NCBI GenBank assembly: GCA_949128115.1
Contig: OX421965.1
Location: 59,390,012-59,454,011, forward strand
Source of the DNA: Anaspis maculata
Lineage: Eukaryota; Arthropoda; Insecta; Coleoptera; Scraptiidae
Direction of reading: 5' to 3'
DNA length: 64,000 nucleotides
Shown here: positions 33,381 to 43,817 of the stretch, piece by piece
How positions within the stretch are numbered: position 1 is the stretch's first letter
How the letters are laid out: each line of letters begins with the position of its first letter
The notes under the pieces: model-generated
Databases searched by the model: none
Told to the model about the DNA's origin: nothing
What the model saw: the letters and a program-made list of their open reading frames with translations, nothing else
Program-made: the position numbers and the translations under genes

Positions 33381-34581
33381 ATCCTAAATCCTAAATCCTA
33401 CCAGATTTCGTGCTTCTGTCTTCACTAAAAGGCTCAGTTGAAGTAGAACAGCGTAACTCGGCTTTAGAAGCAGATCTTCCTTGATATCTGATCCCTTTCA
33501 AGGTCATGCAGTTTGCTTTACTGCTTTACTATCTAAGTATCTACCTGTGTGATATGTGCACAATGTTGATTGAGACTGTGGCAAGAACGAAATCTTCTGA
33601 CTCCCCAGGTGCCTATTTTTTTTTTAATCCTGAGATCGGAAACAGAGTCGGTTCGACATCAAAACTGCATGTATCTTTCTTCAAGTGCACCTTGAATGGG
33701 GTGCCGCACGTGATACTCGATAAAAAACTGAAAATATACTTTCTGACTGAAAGGAGTGAAAGACTGAAAGATCTGACTTATAACCTGAAAATAAATAATG
33801 AAGTTTCCATGAGATTTACACTTTTGATTTGACGTTTTTTGTAACTAAATCTAAAGCTGCATTTAGATTTTCATGACCTACTGGGATAGCAATATTTCTG
33901 AAACAACGTATACTTACGTAGGTGCACATAGCATGACCTTTTTTATTTTTTTTTCTCACTTTTTTTATGAAATTATGAGACATACTGCAAGGTTAGCAAA
34001 AGAAATCGTGCCATAAGGATTGGAAGATCAAAATAAGAAATAAATTGAGGACTTGCCGACTTGATCATTATCGGTTATGGTGGTACACGACTGCTGTAAT
34101 AAGTTACTGCGCGCAACGCGATGTGCCAAATTCGGAATAGCAAAATCAGCTGTTGGGTACGGCCAGCCAGCGTTGTCCGATAGGCAATAACCCGATGATG
34201 CGTGATAATTTAATTTTTCCGGACGCTATCTACTTTCCCGGTCGGACTTCCCCGGACGCCTCAAAAACCCAAACATGTCCGGGTGAATCCGGACGTATGG
34301 CAACCCTACCTCTGCTCTGACACTCAGACTCCATGTCCGAATATCGAGGGTGGGAATATAGGTACATGCAAAGAAAAATTGTTGACCGAATCTGCGCCAT
34401 CAGGTAGGTACGTTCTAGATTCTAGAATAGACCCATGCACAATATAAACATACTTTGGAAGATATTTTGAATAGAGTCCTGAGCAAAGAACCATTTGAAG
34501 GTTGCATTGCATTGAATAAGGACGAGATCCAAATATCTGTATTTTTTTCTGGTAGTCAAGAAAATATGACGTACTCTTAGA

Positions 34582-35585
34582 TATACAGGTGTCCCAGGTC
34601 ACCTCCATATTTTGTCCCTGGCACTTTTTCAGAAAATTCTTTCAAGGAGTATAACAATTTTGACCACTGCGGATCTGTTGATGACATTCGTTTTTCAATA
34701 TCATTATCATTTTTTGAGCTGACAATTTTTTTCGAGATTTTTTTACAACTTTTTTTTATCCACATTTTTCTATGTATGGTTATGGTAAAATAATTTTTTG
34801 TTCCTGTCATCCTGAAAAAGTTTTGGAGAAAAAATATGGTTATATGGAGGTGATACCATTTTCCTGGAACACGATAATTTTGCTTAACCTCCATATTTTC
34901 TCCCTGGCACTTTTTCAGAAAATTCTTCCAAGTGGTATAACAATTTTGACCACTGCGGATCTGTTGATGACATTGGTTTTTCAATATCGTTATCATTTTT
35001 TGAGCTGACAATTTTTTTACAACTTTTTTTATTCACATTTTTCTATGTATGGTTATGGAACATGATTTTTTGTTCCTGTCATTCTGAAAAAGTTTCGGAG
35101 AAAAAATATGGTTATATGGAGGTGATACCATTTTCCTGGAACACGATAATTTTGCTTAAAACACTTGGAGTTCAGAAATACCAAGTTTCTGTTCGGATGT
35201 ATGTCGGTAAGATAGGTAGGTACCTATCGCAAATTTCTCGTTGAGATCTTCTGCGATCGCAAAATTTAATCAACGGTCATCATGATTATCTATTTCGTTC
35301 TCTTCCAGAAAAAGCAACTGTATTTTTTTAATTATATGATAATGACATAAACAAAAAAAATATGTTACCATATGAAGAACACGTAATTTTTACTTTTTAT
35401 TGCTGTGAATTAACAAAAGCTATAATAAAAATGTCAAAAAATGAGAACGATAATAAAAAACTAATGTGTCTGTCACCAACACATCCGTAATGGTCAAAGT
35501 CGATATACTTGACCCTTGAATTTTTTTTTTAAAGTAACCGGGAAAAAATATTGAGGTGATTCCACTTCCCTGGGACACCTGTATA
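34582..35585. mobile_element. TATACAGGTGTCCCAGG-ended element with internal ~285-bp tandem duplication
   Basis: The left end TATACAGGTGTCCCAGG and right end CCCTGGGACACCTGTATA are inverted. Inside, a block starting CCTCCATATTTT.TCCCTGGCACTTTTTC and ending GAACACGATAATTTTGCTT is present twice in tandem (about 34600-34885 and 34886-35157), with small indels. No transposase is visible. The termini resemble the TACAGGGTGTCCC ends of mariner-type elements; the class is inference. Confidence 0.6.
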
Positions 35586-35984
35586 TCGTATCCAGGACAA
35601 AAAAAAATTAGGATCGACATGTTTGTGACTCAGTGACTCTCACGCTTCGGAATTATGATAGCAGGTTATAATAATATATATGGTCATACCTCCATGATGG
35701 TCATATAGTATTTGGTTCAGGTACGGTTCTTACAAATTGGAAAAACATGAAGTACAAAGCAAGAAGATCGGCAATAAACAAAAGTAAGTAGGTACATATA
35801 GGTAAGATGTTAACAGTAGGTATCATAAATGACAGGACAAATATCTAGCTAGGCATTTGGGAAAAGAAACAGTCTGAAACACGAAAAAGTACCTCAAATA
35901 AGCAAAGAACTATGGTAAGTTGAACTTTCCCATGCAACACGGTTTAATATTTTAGTTAAATTTAGTTCATCATATTCACCTACC
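35586..35984. other. Spacer, AT-rich
   Basis: No feature recognised between the TACAGG-ended element and the compound repeat. Confidence 0.5.
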
Positions 35985-36115
35985 TGTTAGTTTCACCGGA
36001 ACGAACTTTCCTCGGAAATAATTTTTTCTGGAAGGAATTTCCCCATAGTTAATTTTATCGGAATGAACTTCCCTTGGAAGCAATTCCCTCTGGAAGTAAT
36101 TCTCCCTGGTTGAAT
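35985..36115. repeat. Left flanking minisatellite of the compound repeat (~16-bp units)
   Basis: Degenerate units of the type GGAANNAATTNCC, for example TCGGAAATAATTTTTTC, TGGAAGGAATTTCCC and TGGAAGCAATTCCC. Read in reverse complement they match the units at 40020-40260. Confidence 0.6.
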
Positions 36116-37026
36116 CCAAGGCATTAATAAACCCAAGAGGCACACAAGATATTTGAAAGCTATAAAACGAGACAAGTAGGGGCCCCAATAGGGCTCCAAA
36201 CGACACATGGGGCCAAAGGGGGTCAAATAGAGATCTGAATGGCATGAAAAAATGGAAGGGGACTCAGTAAGGCTTCAAACGATATTGAAGACACATCAAG
36301 GGGGTCCAATGGAGATTTATATAACAAAAGGGGGCCTTGAAAAGGGGTTACCTGTCACCTACTCTGAAAGCCAATAAAAACTTCGGTGGACAAAGTAGGG
36401 CTCAATTCAATTTCGATTTAATTTAGTGTTTCTAAAAAATATTCAATTTTTATAACAAGAGTAGCGTAGTAGTAGTAGTATAACAAAGTAGGGCTCCATA
36501 CTATACTTCAGGACACAATAAGGGGGCCCCATGGCTCCGAATATCACATGAAGGCATGAGGTGCTTACTTTAATTTCGGAAGCTACGGAAAGATGTAAGG
36601 GGGCTCAGCAGAACTTCACAATACGTTGAAGAAACAAGGGGCCCCAATGGAGATTTTTGTAACAAATTAGAGCAAAAGGGGGCTACTGGTACTCTGAAAG
36701 CTGATAAAAACTTTAGTGGGCTACTGGGCTAATAAGGGGTCCAATGTCCATACTTTACTTGAGGACACAATAAGGGGGCCCGATAGGACTCCGAATATCA
36801 CATAAAGGCATGAGGTGCTCACTAATGCTTCGAAAGCTATAGAGAGATGTAAGGGGGCTCAGCAGGGCTCCAAAAGACGTTAAAGAAAAAAAGGGGCCCA
36901 ATGGAGCTCTGGATAATACAAGAAGACAACAAGAGGCTAACTGGAACTCTGATAGACATGAAAAAATACAAGAGGCTAACTGAGGCTCCAAACTGAACTT
37001 GCGGACACACTAGGGGGTTTTACAGG

Positions 37027-37753
37027 CAGGGCCGGACCGAAACCGATTTGCTTGGGGGGGGGGGGGTGTGAAAGATCTCAAAATGCCGACTATTATTGTG
37101 AGACTGTGGGACAGCAAATTATTGGGCCGTTCTTTATTGACGGGAATTTAAATATGAATAGCTATTTAGAGATTATATACAAAATTTCATTGTTCTGGTC
37201 ATCAGAGTCTTTTTCACTCCAGAAGGACGGATTCAGCCTTGGTTCCAACAAGACGAGGTTTCACCACACTTTACGCTGACCATGCGGGATTTCCTTGACA
37301 TTCCCACGAAGAGAGATTGGTCGAAGAGGGGAAATTGAGTGGCCTCCCAGGTCACCTGACCTGTTCCCATTGGACTTTCTCTTGTGGGGATACTTGAAAG
37401 AGCGAGTATACAAGGTGTAGCCCCAAAACTTACAGCGGCTGAAAGATCTTATTTCGGAGGAAAATCGTTATATAGGTACCTACCCCTTGAAAACATGTTA
37501 GTAGTTTTACCAGTTTACCACAATTAATACAACACAATAAACACAAACTTATTTGGTAGGTACCAACAAAGTTTCCTTCGCATTTTGCGTGATAGTTAAG
37601 CACCTATTATTATTCTTTTTTGCAAATCGTTTTACGGGCAATATTTCAGTTCATCTCGATTTTGCCGACAGAGCTCGATTTTGCCGACTGGATGTTCGCG
37701 ACTGGGGGGTGTCACACTCCCGGCACTCCCCCCCCCCCTTCGGACCAGCCCTG
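37027..37753. mobile_element. hAT-like insertion in the tandem array
   Basis: The left end CAGGGCCGGACCGAA and right end TTCGGACCAGCCCTG are inverted repeats. Flanks TTTACAGG (37019-37026) and TTGATAGG (37754-37761) agree at 6 of 8 positions, consistent with an old 8-bp hAT duplication. G and C homopolymer runs lie just inside both ends (about 37056 and 37730). The interior holds a dead transposase fragment of another superfamily. Confidence 0.6.
37108..37468 (+). pseudogene. Dead Tc1/mariner-type (IS630 clan) transposase fragment
   Basis: The + strand reads GPFFIDG, then after a gap WFQQDEVSPHFTLTMRDFLD, and after a frameshift IEWPPRSPDLFPLDFLLWGY and LKERVYKV followed by an in-frame TAG and PQNLQRLKDLISEE. 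In intact relatives the blocks read as a W-F-Q-Q-D-G-x-P-x-H motif, which holds the second catalytic Asp, and a W-P-x-R-S-P-D-L-x-P-x-D-F motif, which holds the third acidic residue. Both are present, but the frame is broken by at least one frameshift and two stops. The N-terminal DNA-binding part and first Asp block are missing. It is a fragment of the DDE domain only and cannot be active. Confidence 0.8.
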
Positions 37754-38028
37754 TTGATAGGGCTCTGTATGTCACATCAAGGCACAAGGGGCTTACACTA
37801 GGGCTTTTAGCAAGGTAGGAAGGCACAAGATATGGCTCACTGGAGTTGGACCCGTCACTGGAATTCTGAAAGGCACGAAAAACATTATGGAGTTCATTGG
37901 GTTCCAAACGACACATGAGGGCATAAAAGGGCTCAATAAAAATTCGAAAGCCACGGAAAAATGCAAGGGAGCTCGGTAGGAGTTTAAAAGATATTGATGA
38001 CACGACACAAGGGGGCCCAAGGGGCTCT

Positions 38029-38794
38029 GGGTGTCCCGAAAATATACCGACAACGTTCTAAGGCAGCTTCCTCTCATCAAAACAAGAAAAAAAGTTCCTA
38101 TGAACATGGGTCCGAAAACGCTTCCTAAGGGAGCTACAGGCTACAGGCCCCTAAAGGTGGGACCCTGTGGATGGTTTTTATTCAATATCTCCGAAACTGT
38201 TCAAGGAAAATCAATCAAATTTGACACATCCACTAACCTTCTCATGCCCAACAAAATGAGGCAAGATTAATTCCTCAGTAATTCACCAGGGGTGGGTCAG
38301 GCTGAGGTGTAGGGGTAAAAATAACCGTAACTTGTTTGAATGTGGATTGTTTCCAAATTTAAGAAAAAATTATAGAATATTGGTATTTTCTTCTAAAAAA
38401 AGCTCTCGTTGTTCAACCTCGATAGATGCACCGTTTACGAGATATTTGAGTTTGAATGTATGGAAACGTGGTCAGAAATGCTGATTTTCAACTACGATAT
38501 TCAAGACGAAAGAAAAAACTATGTATTTCAAAGCAACTTCATTTTTGTTAGGCATTCAAATTTTGTTAGGCATAAGAAGGTTATTAAATGTGTCAAGTTT
38601 GATTGAGTTTCCTTGAACGGTTTCGGAAATATCTCGGGAAATATTAAATAAACAACAATCTTCAGGGTCCCACCTTTAGGGGCCTGTAGCTTTCTTATGA
38701 AGCGTTTCCGGACCCATATTCATGGGAACTTTTTTTCTTATTTTGGTGAGAGGAAGCCGTCCTAGAACGTTGTCGGTGTATTTTCGGGACACCC
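38029..38794. mobile_element. Palindromic element with ~235-bp inverted arms, inserted in the tandem array
   Basis: Left end GGGTGTCCCGAAAATATACC; right end is its inverted partner GGTGTATTTTCGGGACACCC. Arms continue inward through CAACGTTCTA, GGAAGC..CTTC, AAAGGTGGGACCCTG and GTTCAAGGAAA. The site splits a monomer (GGGCTCTG / TATAACAAAAG) that is continuous in other array units, which proves insertion after the array formed. Confidence 0.75.
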
Positions 38795-40019
38795 TGTATA
38801 ACAAAAGAAGGCAAACGGGGGCTCACTGGTAGGTATAGGTACTCTGGAAGCCAATAAAATCATGAGTGGGCTGATTAGCGTTCCAAACTACACATGAGGG
38901 CACAAGAGGCCCGACAGAGCTCCGAAAGTCATAGAAAACGACAAGGGGGGGGGGGGGCAATGAAGCTCTGTATGATAAAAGAAGGCGAAAGGGGGCTTAC
39001 TGGAATTCTGCATGAAAGCCACGAAAAAACATATGAAAGCGAGTCTGAAAGTAACGGAGAATGCAAGAGGACTCAGCAGGTCTTCAAATCACATTGAAGA
39101 CATAAAAATGGGGCCTAGTCGAGGGCCTAGTGGAGCCTGGATAACACAAGATAGCAAAAGAGGGTCTAGTGGAATTCTGTAAGCCATGAAGCACATGACG
39201 GGCTCCTCAAAGGGCTCATTAGAGCTTCAAATTATACTTGAAGACAGGAGGGGGTCAATTTTGAGCCGATAATCACATACAGACACAAGGGCCTTACCAG
39301 TGCTCCGGAAGCCCTAAAAAGTGCAAGGGGGTCAACAGAAGTTCAAATGGTGTTAAAGACACAAGGGGACCCAATGGAGCTCCAGATAAAAATAGCGCAA
39401 AATTGGGCTTACTGGTACCTACCTACTCTGAAAGCCATGAAAAAACATGAGAGACCTCAGCTACACTTAAAGACACAATGGGCCCGATAGGGCTCCGAAC
39501 ATGACATGACAGCACAACGCTGCTTGCTGCTCTGGAAGTCACGGAAAATGCAAGGGGACTCAGCAGGGCGTCAAATCAAATTGAGGATTAATTAGAGGGG
39601 CCCAATGGCGCTCTTGACAACACAGTATCTACTGCAAAATGGGTCTTACTGGAAGTCTGGAAGCTATGAAAACCATAAAAGGGCTCATTAGGGCTCAGAA
39701 GTTACACTATAGGAGATGAGGGACCCCATAGGGGCCGAATATCACATGAAGGTACAAGGGGCTTACTAGTGCTCCTAAAGTTTGGTGTACTAGCAGAAGT
39801 GCTCGAAATACATAATAATAGAGGTGAAAAAATCAGGGTGCTCAGTAGGGCTCTAAATAATACAATTAGGCATAAGGGGGCTTACTAAAATTTGAAAAGC
39901 AACTGGTGAACATAAAGGAACTTATTAAAAGGCAAAGGGCAAAACATTATTTTACGACGAATTGTCCGATCACGTCCTAAAAAAAGAAATTCAATATTTA
40001 GTTTTTTTAACTACTGTTC

Positions 40020-40262
40020 CTTCCCGGGGAAATCATTCCCTATACTATGGAAGTTCATTCCGGTCTCGATTTCGATTCCGGTGGAAATAATTCTGGGGAA
40101 ATTTCTCCCAGGAGTAATCTGGAGAAATTCGTTCCAGAGGAAATAATTTCCGAGGAAACTCTATTCCGGTGGAATTCCTTCCAAACGAAATTATTTCCAG
40201 GAAATTGGTTCCGGCAAAATTCTTTCAAGGGAAATTCTATCAAGAGAAATTCTTTCCTGTTA
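40020..40262. repeat. Right flanking minisatellite of the compound repeat (~16-bp units)
   Basis: Units such as GAGGAAATAATTTCC, GGTGGAATTCCTTCC, AAACGAAATTATTTCC and AAGGGAAATTCTATC. Inverted with respect to the array at 35985-36115. The run ends in TTTCCTGTTAC; the left flank begins CCTGTTAG. Confidence 0.6.
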
Positions 40263-40319
40263 CGGCGTATCTGTCTACTAATCTTATGAATTTGTGCAAT
40301 ATACTCCCTCCCTACACCC

Positions 40320-40850
40320 TAATAAATACAGGGTGGCCCAATGAAAACACAACAGAAGGATTTTTGGGCCTATCACCTCATTTAAAAAAAAGCTTGGACA
40401 GGTCGATTTTTATATCGAGGGGGACATCTGAAATATACATTGGCGAATTTCTATCTCAAGCTCCCTCACCCACCCCAACTTCGAAATTTCAAATAACACC
40501 ACCCATCCTGCGATACATCAAATTAATGACAATTAAATTCTCTTTATGAAAAAATGTTTTTACAATTTTTAACCCTACCCTCCTCCTTCCTAGAATTCTC
40601 TGACTGTCTCATTTTATATTCTCGACCCCTCAATTTTCTTCAGTTTAGTCAGCGTTATCCCAAATAGCATCGAAAAAGGAAATTTTCGGTGGAAAAAGTG
40701 CTACCCAAACTCACCCCCTTACTCTCCCCTACTCCAACTTCAAAATTCAACAAGACGCCAACTACTTTGTGATACATCGAATTAGGAAATCAAATTCTTT
40801 TTCTGAAAACAGTTTTTTTTTAATTTTTAACCCAATTTTGAAGGCCCTGA
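40320..40850. repeat. Dispersed repeat, two related copies
   Basis: Starts near TACAGGGTGGCCC (40328). Blocks of the type CTCC..CACC..AACTTCGAAATTTCAAA..CACC..TGCGATACATCAAATTA..AAATTCTNTTTNTGAAAA occur at about 40440-40560 and 40700-40830. A third copy lies at about 44600-44840. No coding potential. Confidence 0.5.
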
Positions 40851-40879
40851 GATGCAGAGGCTTTCAAAATTGTTTTTTT

Positions 40880-41665
40880 GGAAACAGGTTTTTTTTGCAT
40901 AACTTTTGAACCGTTCAACCGATTTTTCTAAAATTCAACCAAAGTTTACTTTAACAGGCCTCTGTTGAACAGTAATAACGCCTTTTATCAAAAGCTTCCA
41001 GGGACGAAGATAATAGAGGGCACCTCCCCCTTTTCCCGCTTTTTTTCACTCCCCTGATTATTTTTCGGAGTAAATCAAATTTTAAAATTCAGCGTTCAAT
41101 TTAGAGAAAAATAGTAGTTAACTCTTGCAAAATTTTGATTAGAAGCTTCAGTCTCGAGACATTTGGGTTTGAAATTTTGGAAATTATCTCAAAAATTGCC
41201 ACTGTCGAAGGCCTAAAAAAAATCCGAGAAAACTCATGATTCCTCAACTGAAATAAATGAGTTTTCTAGGGGTTGTAAGTTGATAAACCACCATTTTTTC
41301 CTGAGAAACGAGGAGTTTTCAGGAAAAAACAATTTGGGCCCTTGAAAGTGGCGAATTCGAAATGTTTACCAAAGTTTCAAACCCAAATATTTCAAAAAAG
41401 AAGCTTCGTGTTAAAATTTTGTGAGCAACTTTTTTTCTCTCAATTGATCGTAGATTCAAAAATTGGCACCATTGCCAAAAATAATTAGGGGGTGTGAAAA
41501 ATTGAGGGGAAATGGGGAGGGTTACCCTTCATTATCTTCGCCCCTGAAAATGTTTGATTAAATGCGGTTATATTGTTCTATAGAGACCTATCTTAGTAAA
41601 CTTTAGTTTGATTTTTAATAAAATCGGTTGAATGGTTCAAAAGTTATGCAAAAAGAACTGTTTTG
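40880..41665. repeat. Fold-back repeat, about 0.78 kb
   Basis: Outer arms TTTGCATAACTTTTGAACCG (about 40893) and its inverted copy CGGTTGAATGGTTCAAAAGTTATGC (41625-41649). The inverse relation continues through AAAGTTTACTTTAAC.., GGGACGAAGATAATAGAGGG / CCCTTCATTATCTTCGCCCC and CCCCTGATTATTTTT / AAAATAATTAGGGGG. Inner arms around the AGAAGCTTC blocks (41145 and 41401) also match inversely. By eye the arms are about 75-80% identical. Confidence 0.6.
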
Positions 41666-42299
41666 TTGGCTCTGATCTTGATTTTCGCTACCAAACTCTC
41701 TTCTGCCAACTGGACCAAGTTTTGCCGAATGGTTACTCGTGAATGGGCGGGGGTTACACCTACACCCCGGACACCTCCCCTGTTGACAAGGGCCGCGATA
41801 AGTTGAGTATAAACCATATCAATTTCACCCACAAAAAAAAACGTCAAATTCTACATGGAAAATAAATAAAAAACTTCATTGAAGAAGAAAAATTGTAGGT
41901 AAGAATCAGTGAAGAGAAAACACAAGGTAAGTTTTTTCTGGTGAGTTTTTGAGGGAAAAGCACCGTGGATTTCATTGAGCTAGGCAAAATTCGGCCAACC
42001 CAGGAAACTATTTTTATTTTTTGCTTGATAATGAAGTCGGCTTGGCACATTTTTCAAATATTTGAAAAAAATTGTGCATGAGAGTGTAAACGTAGGTATC
42101 CAGTACCCATCAGACTTAAGTTTTGAACTTGTCGACTTTGGGATGTTTTGGAACGAATACCAAATTTGCTCGAAGTCCAGCATGTGGGAGTACCAAGGGC
42201 AAGGGGAGGTATCAAATCTCACAAAGTACTATTGGGAGAGTAGGTAGCTTTTTCAGATCCCGCTTATGGCATTCGAAATTTCCATTTTGCTTCGCGTTT
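41666..42299. other. Spacer with a hAT-type end
   Basis: CACACCTACACCCCGGACACCTCCCCTG-type sequence (ending about 41782) resembles the subterminal C-rich end of the 37.0-37.7 kb insertion, so a decayed hAT relative probably ends here; I could not find its other end. The rest is AT-rich. Confidence 0.35.
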
Positions 42300-42767
42300 T
42301 TTCACCTCTCCCACAACCAGAGAAGTCAACCACCCCGGTTTCGCGATGGTCATCGCGTTTCATGTCAGAATTGATTACTCCATCCATCGACAAAGCACAT
42401 CGCGGCCGCTCGCAAAAGTAGCAAAATCATCAACCAACAGGAAGCGCGTCCAATTTCAATGACCATCATCGCCGTCGGCCCGACCATTAACCTTATCAGA
42501 TTGCGGCGTCGCCAGATAAAGACCGGCGTCTAATATTTCTCGACACACACCGCAAAAATGATAAGCCTGCACCATGTGTGGTGTGAGCTGTGTTCTGCTG
42601 ATGGTGCGAAATCGCGTGGAAAAAATCCGCTCGCGGACTAAGCAATTCTTCGTTCTTCGCGGGCACAAACATCGCGAAGCATAGGCATCAGGAGGCAGGC
42701 CATCTAGCGATGGAGTGGTACTGTGCGGTGGCTCTTGCTCGCCGGAGTTTCTGAGTGCCGAAGAATC
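42300..42767 (+). promoter_or_regulatory. GC-rich, CpG-rich promoter-proximal region with GATA motifs
   Basis: A sharp rise in GC and CpG content relative to both sides. GATA-type sites occur at 42493-42498 (TTATCA), 42514-42519 (AGATAA) and 42559-42564 (TGATAA), with a TGTGGT Runt-type core at about 42576. A TCAGTT initiator-like motif lies at 42766-42771 in CTGAGTGCCGAAGAATCAGTT. Together with the exon-like segment just downstream this looks like a + strand promoter. Confidence 0.4.
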
Positions 42768-43019
42768 AGTTGAACTTCGGCGCTCAAAGTGAACGGGAAC
42801 TGTGGTGTTATTGTAGCGGTACTCTGACTGGTTTTTAAAGTTTATCTGTTACGCAAATATCTGCCGCCGCGGTGTGTGTCTGTGTGCCATCGCCGATAAT
42901 TTCTGGTTGTGCTTTTGGATTTTAATATCTGATTTATTCTCAAGGATTTTATTTGGACTGCCTTCGAGACCGTCGCAGAGCTTCCTGGTGCACCCGGCTT
43001 CCGACTCACACCGAAAAAG
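42768..43019 (+). other. Candidate non-coding first exon of an unidentified gene
   Basis: About 250 bases with balanced composition and no ATG on the + strand, ending CCGAAAAAG/GTAAGA, a strong donor. Absence of ATG over this length next to a CpG-rich upstream segment fits a 5' UTR exon. I see no coding exon for it in the remaining 21 kb, so the gene body would lie beyond the window or in exons too short to recognise. Product unknown. Confidence 0.35.
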
Positions 43020-43543
43020 GTAAGAGATGAAGAGATGGCACTTTTCCTCAATTTCCCATGTTCCGATCTGACCGCCCGTTCTTGTTTTCCGCCGCGGCGT
43101 CAAGGATTAGATTGACATGTTTCTCAACAAACTTCATATTTATGTTCTTTCATTTGCTCCAGACACGTTGATAAGTTGATATTGACGGTAATTTGTGTGC
43201 GGTTTCCTTATGCAAATCTCAACGTATGGCAGTATAATTTACGTACACGTTGGTACCTGTTTTTATTTTTTCCGACAGTCATCATCACTCACTCCAACAA
43301 AAGCTTCTCGGAACAAGAACGGAACAGCAATTATACTACTCATTACGCAATTGATTAGACCAATTTTTGTGGCTTCCGTAGCGCCAATGTCACACCAATA
43401 AACATTTATAGTTTATACACAGGAAGTATAATAATTAGTATTATCATGAGGGTGGACTGCAAGTACCTAACATGAGGTGCAGTTATGGGGACACTCGATT
43501 GAGATTGGGGAAAAAAACAGGCTTGATTTGCTCGAGGATTTGT

Positions 43544-43817
43544 TTTAAGGACGGTGTTGAATTGGTTAAATAAGCGTTGCGAAATAAATCCCTGTGGGTT
43601 TATTCCTTGACGGATTCCTCGACGGATTCTTACCATTTTGGTCTCTTTCCAAAAATATTTTTTTTATTTTTGGATTTTGGAAATGCCAATAGGCTCAAAC
43701 CGAAGTACATCCTTGTAGCTTTCGAAAGAGACCAAAATGGTAAGGATCCGTCAAGGAATAAACCCACAGGGATTGATTTCGCAACGCTGATTTTACCAAT
43801 TCAACTCCGTCCTTAAA
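43544..43817. repeat. Palindromic element, about 110-bp arms
   Basis: TTTAAGGACGGTGTTGAATT at the left and its inverted partner at the right (AATTCAACTCCGTCCTTAAA). Arms continue through GCGTTGCGAAAT, CCCTGTGGGTTTATTCCTTG and CATTTTGGTCTCTTTC. The left arm has an extra CGACGGATTC relative to the right. A related GAAGAGACC.AA.TGGTA block at 43982-43997 suggests another partial copy. Confidence 0.65.

Larger units (their letters stand above)
32498..34307. mobile_element. hAT-like element, 1.8 kb, with 8-bp target duplication
   Basis: The left end AGGGTTACCATAAGCC and right end GGACGTATGGCAACCCT are inverted repeats. They are flanked by ACCTCTGT (32490-32497) and ACCTCTGC (34308-34315), an 8-bp target duplication with one change, the hallmark of hAT transposons. 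The subterminal regions are rich in TCCGGAC motifs on both sides (32550-32563, 34220-34295). Interior frames (for example 33506-33832) do not resemble a hAT transposase, so it is non-autonomous or heavily decayed. A palindromic MITE and a 55-bp hairpin are nested inside. Confidence 0.7.
36116..39945. repeat. Hierarchical tandem array: ~39-bp monomers in a ~240-bp higher-order repeat
   Basis: Successive monomers share CAAGGGG...(A/T)GGGCTC..AAA. Six distinguishable types recur in order: ones with CCCAATGGAGCTCTGGATAA, CTTACTGGAACTCTGAAAGC, CTCATTAGGGCTC, CCCGATAGGGCTCCGAATA, CTTACTAGTGCTCCGAAAG and CTCAGCAGGGCTTCAAA. The CCCAATGGAG type recurs at about 36643, 36898, 39119 (diverged), 39371 and 39600, spacings of roughly 230-255. 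The array is broken by insertions at 37027-37753 and 38029-38794. It is too degenerate and spacer-free to be CRISPR. Confidence 0.75.

Noticed and set aside
33506..33832. 108-codon frame inside the hAT-like element as a transposase
   Set aside because: No RNase H-like or hAT dimerisation motif visible.
36116..39945. CRISPR-like array
   Set aside because: Monomers are degenerate and adjacent with no unique spacers, and the DNA is eukaryotic.
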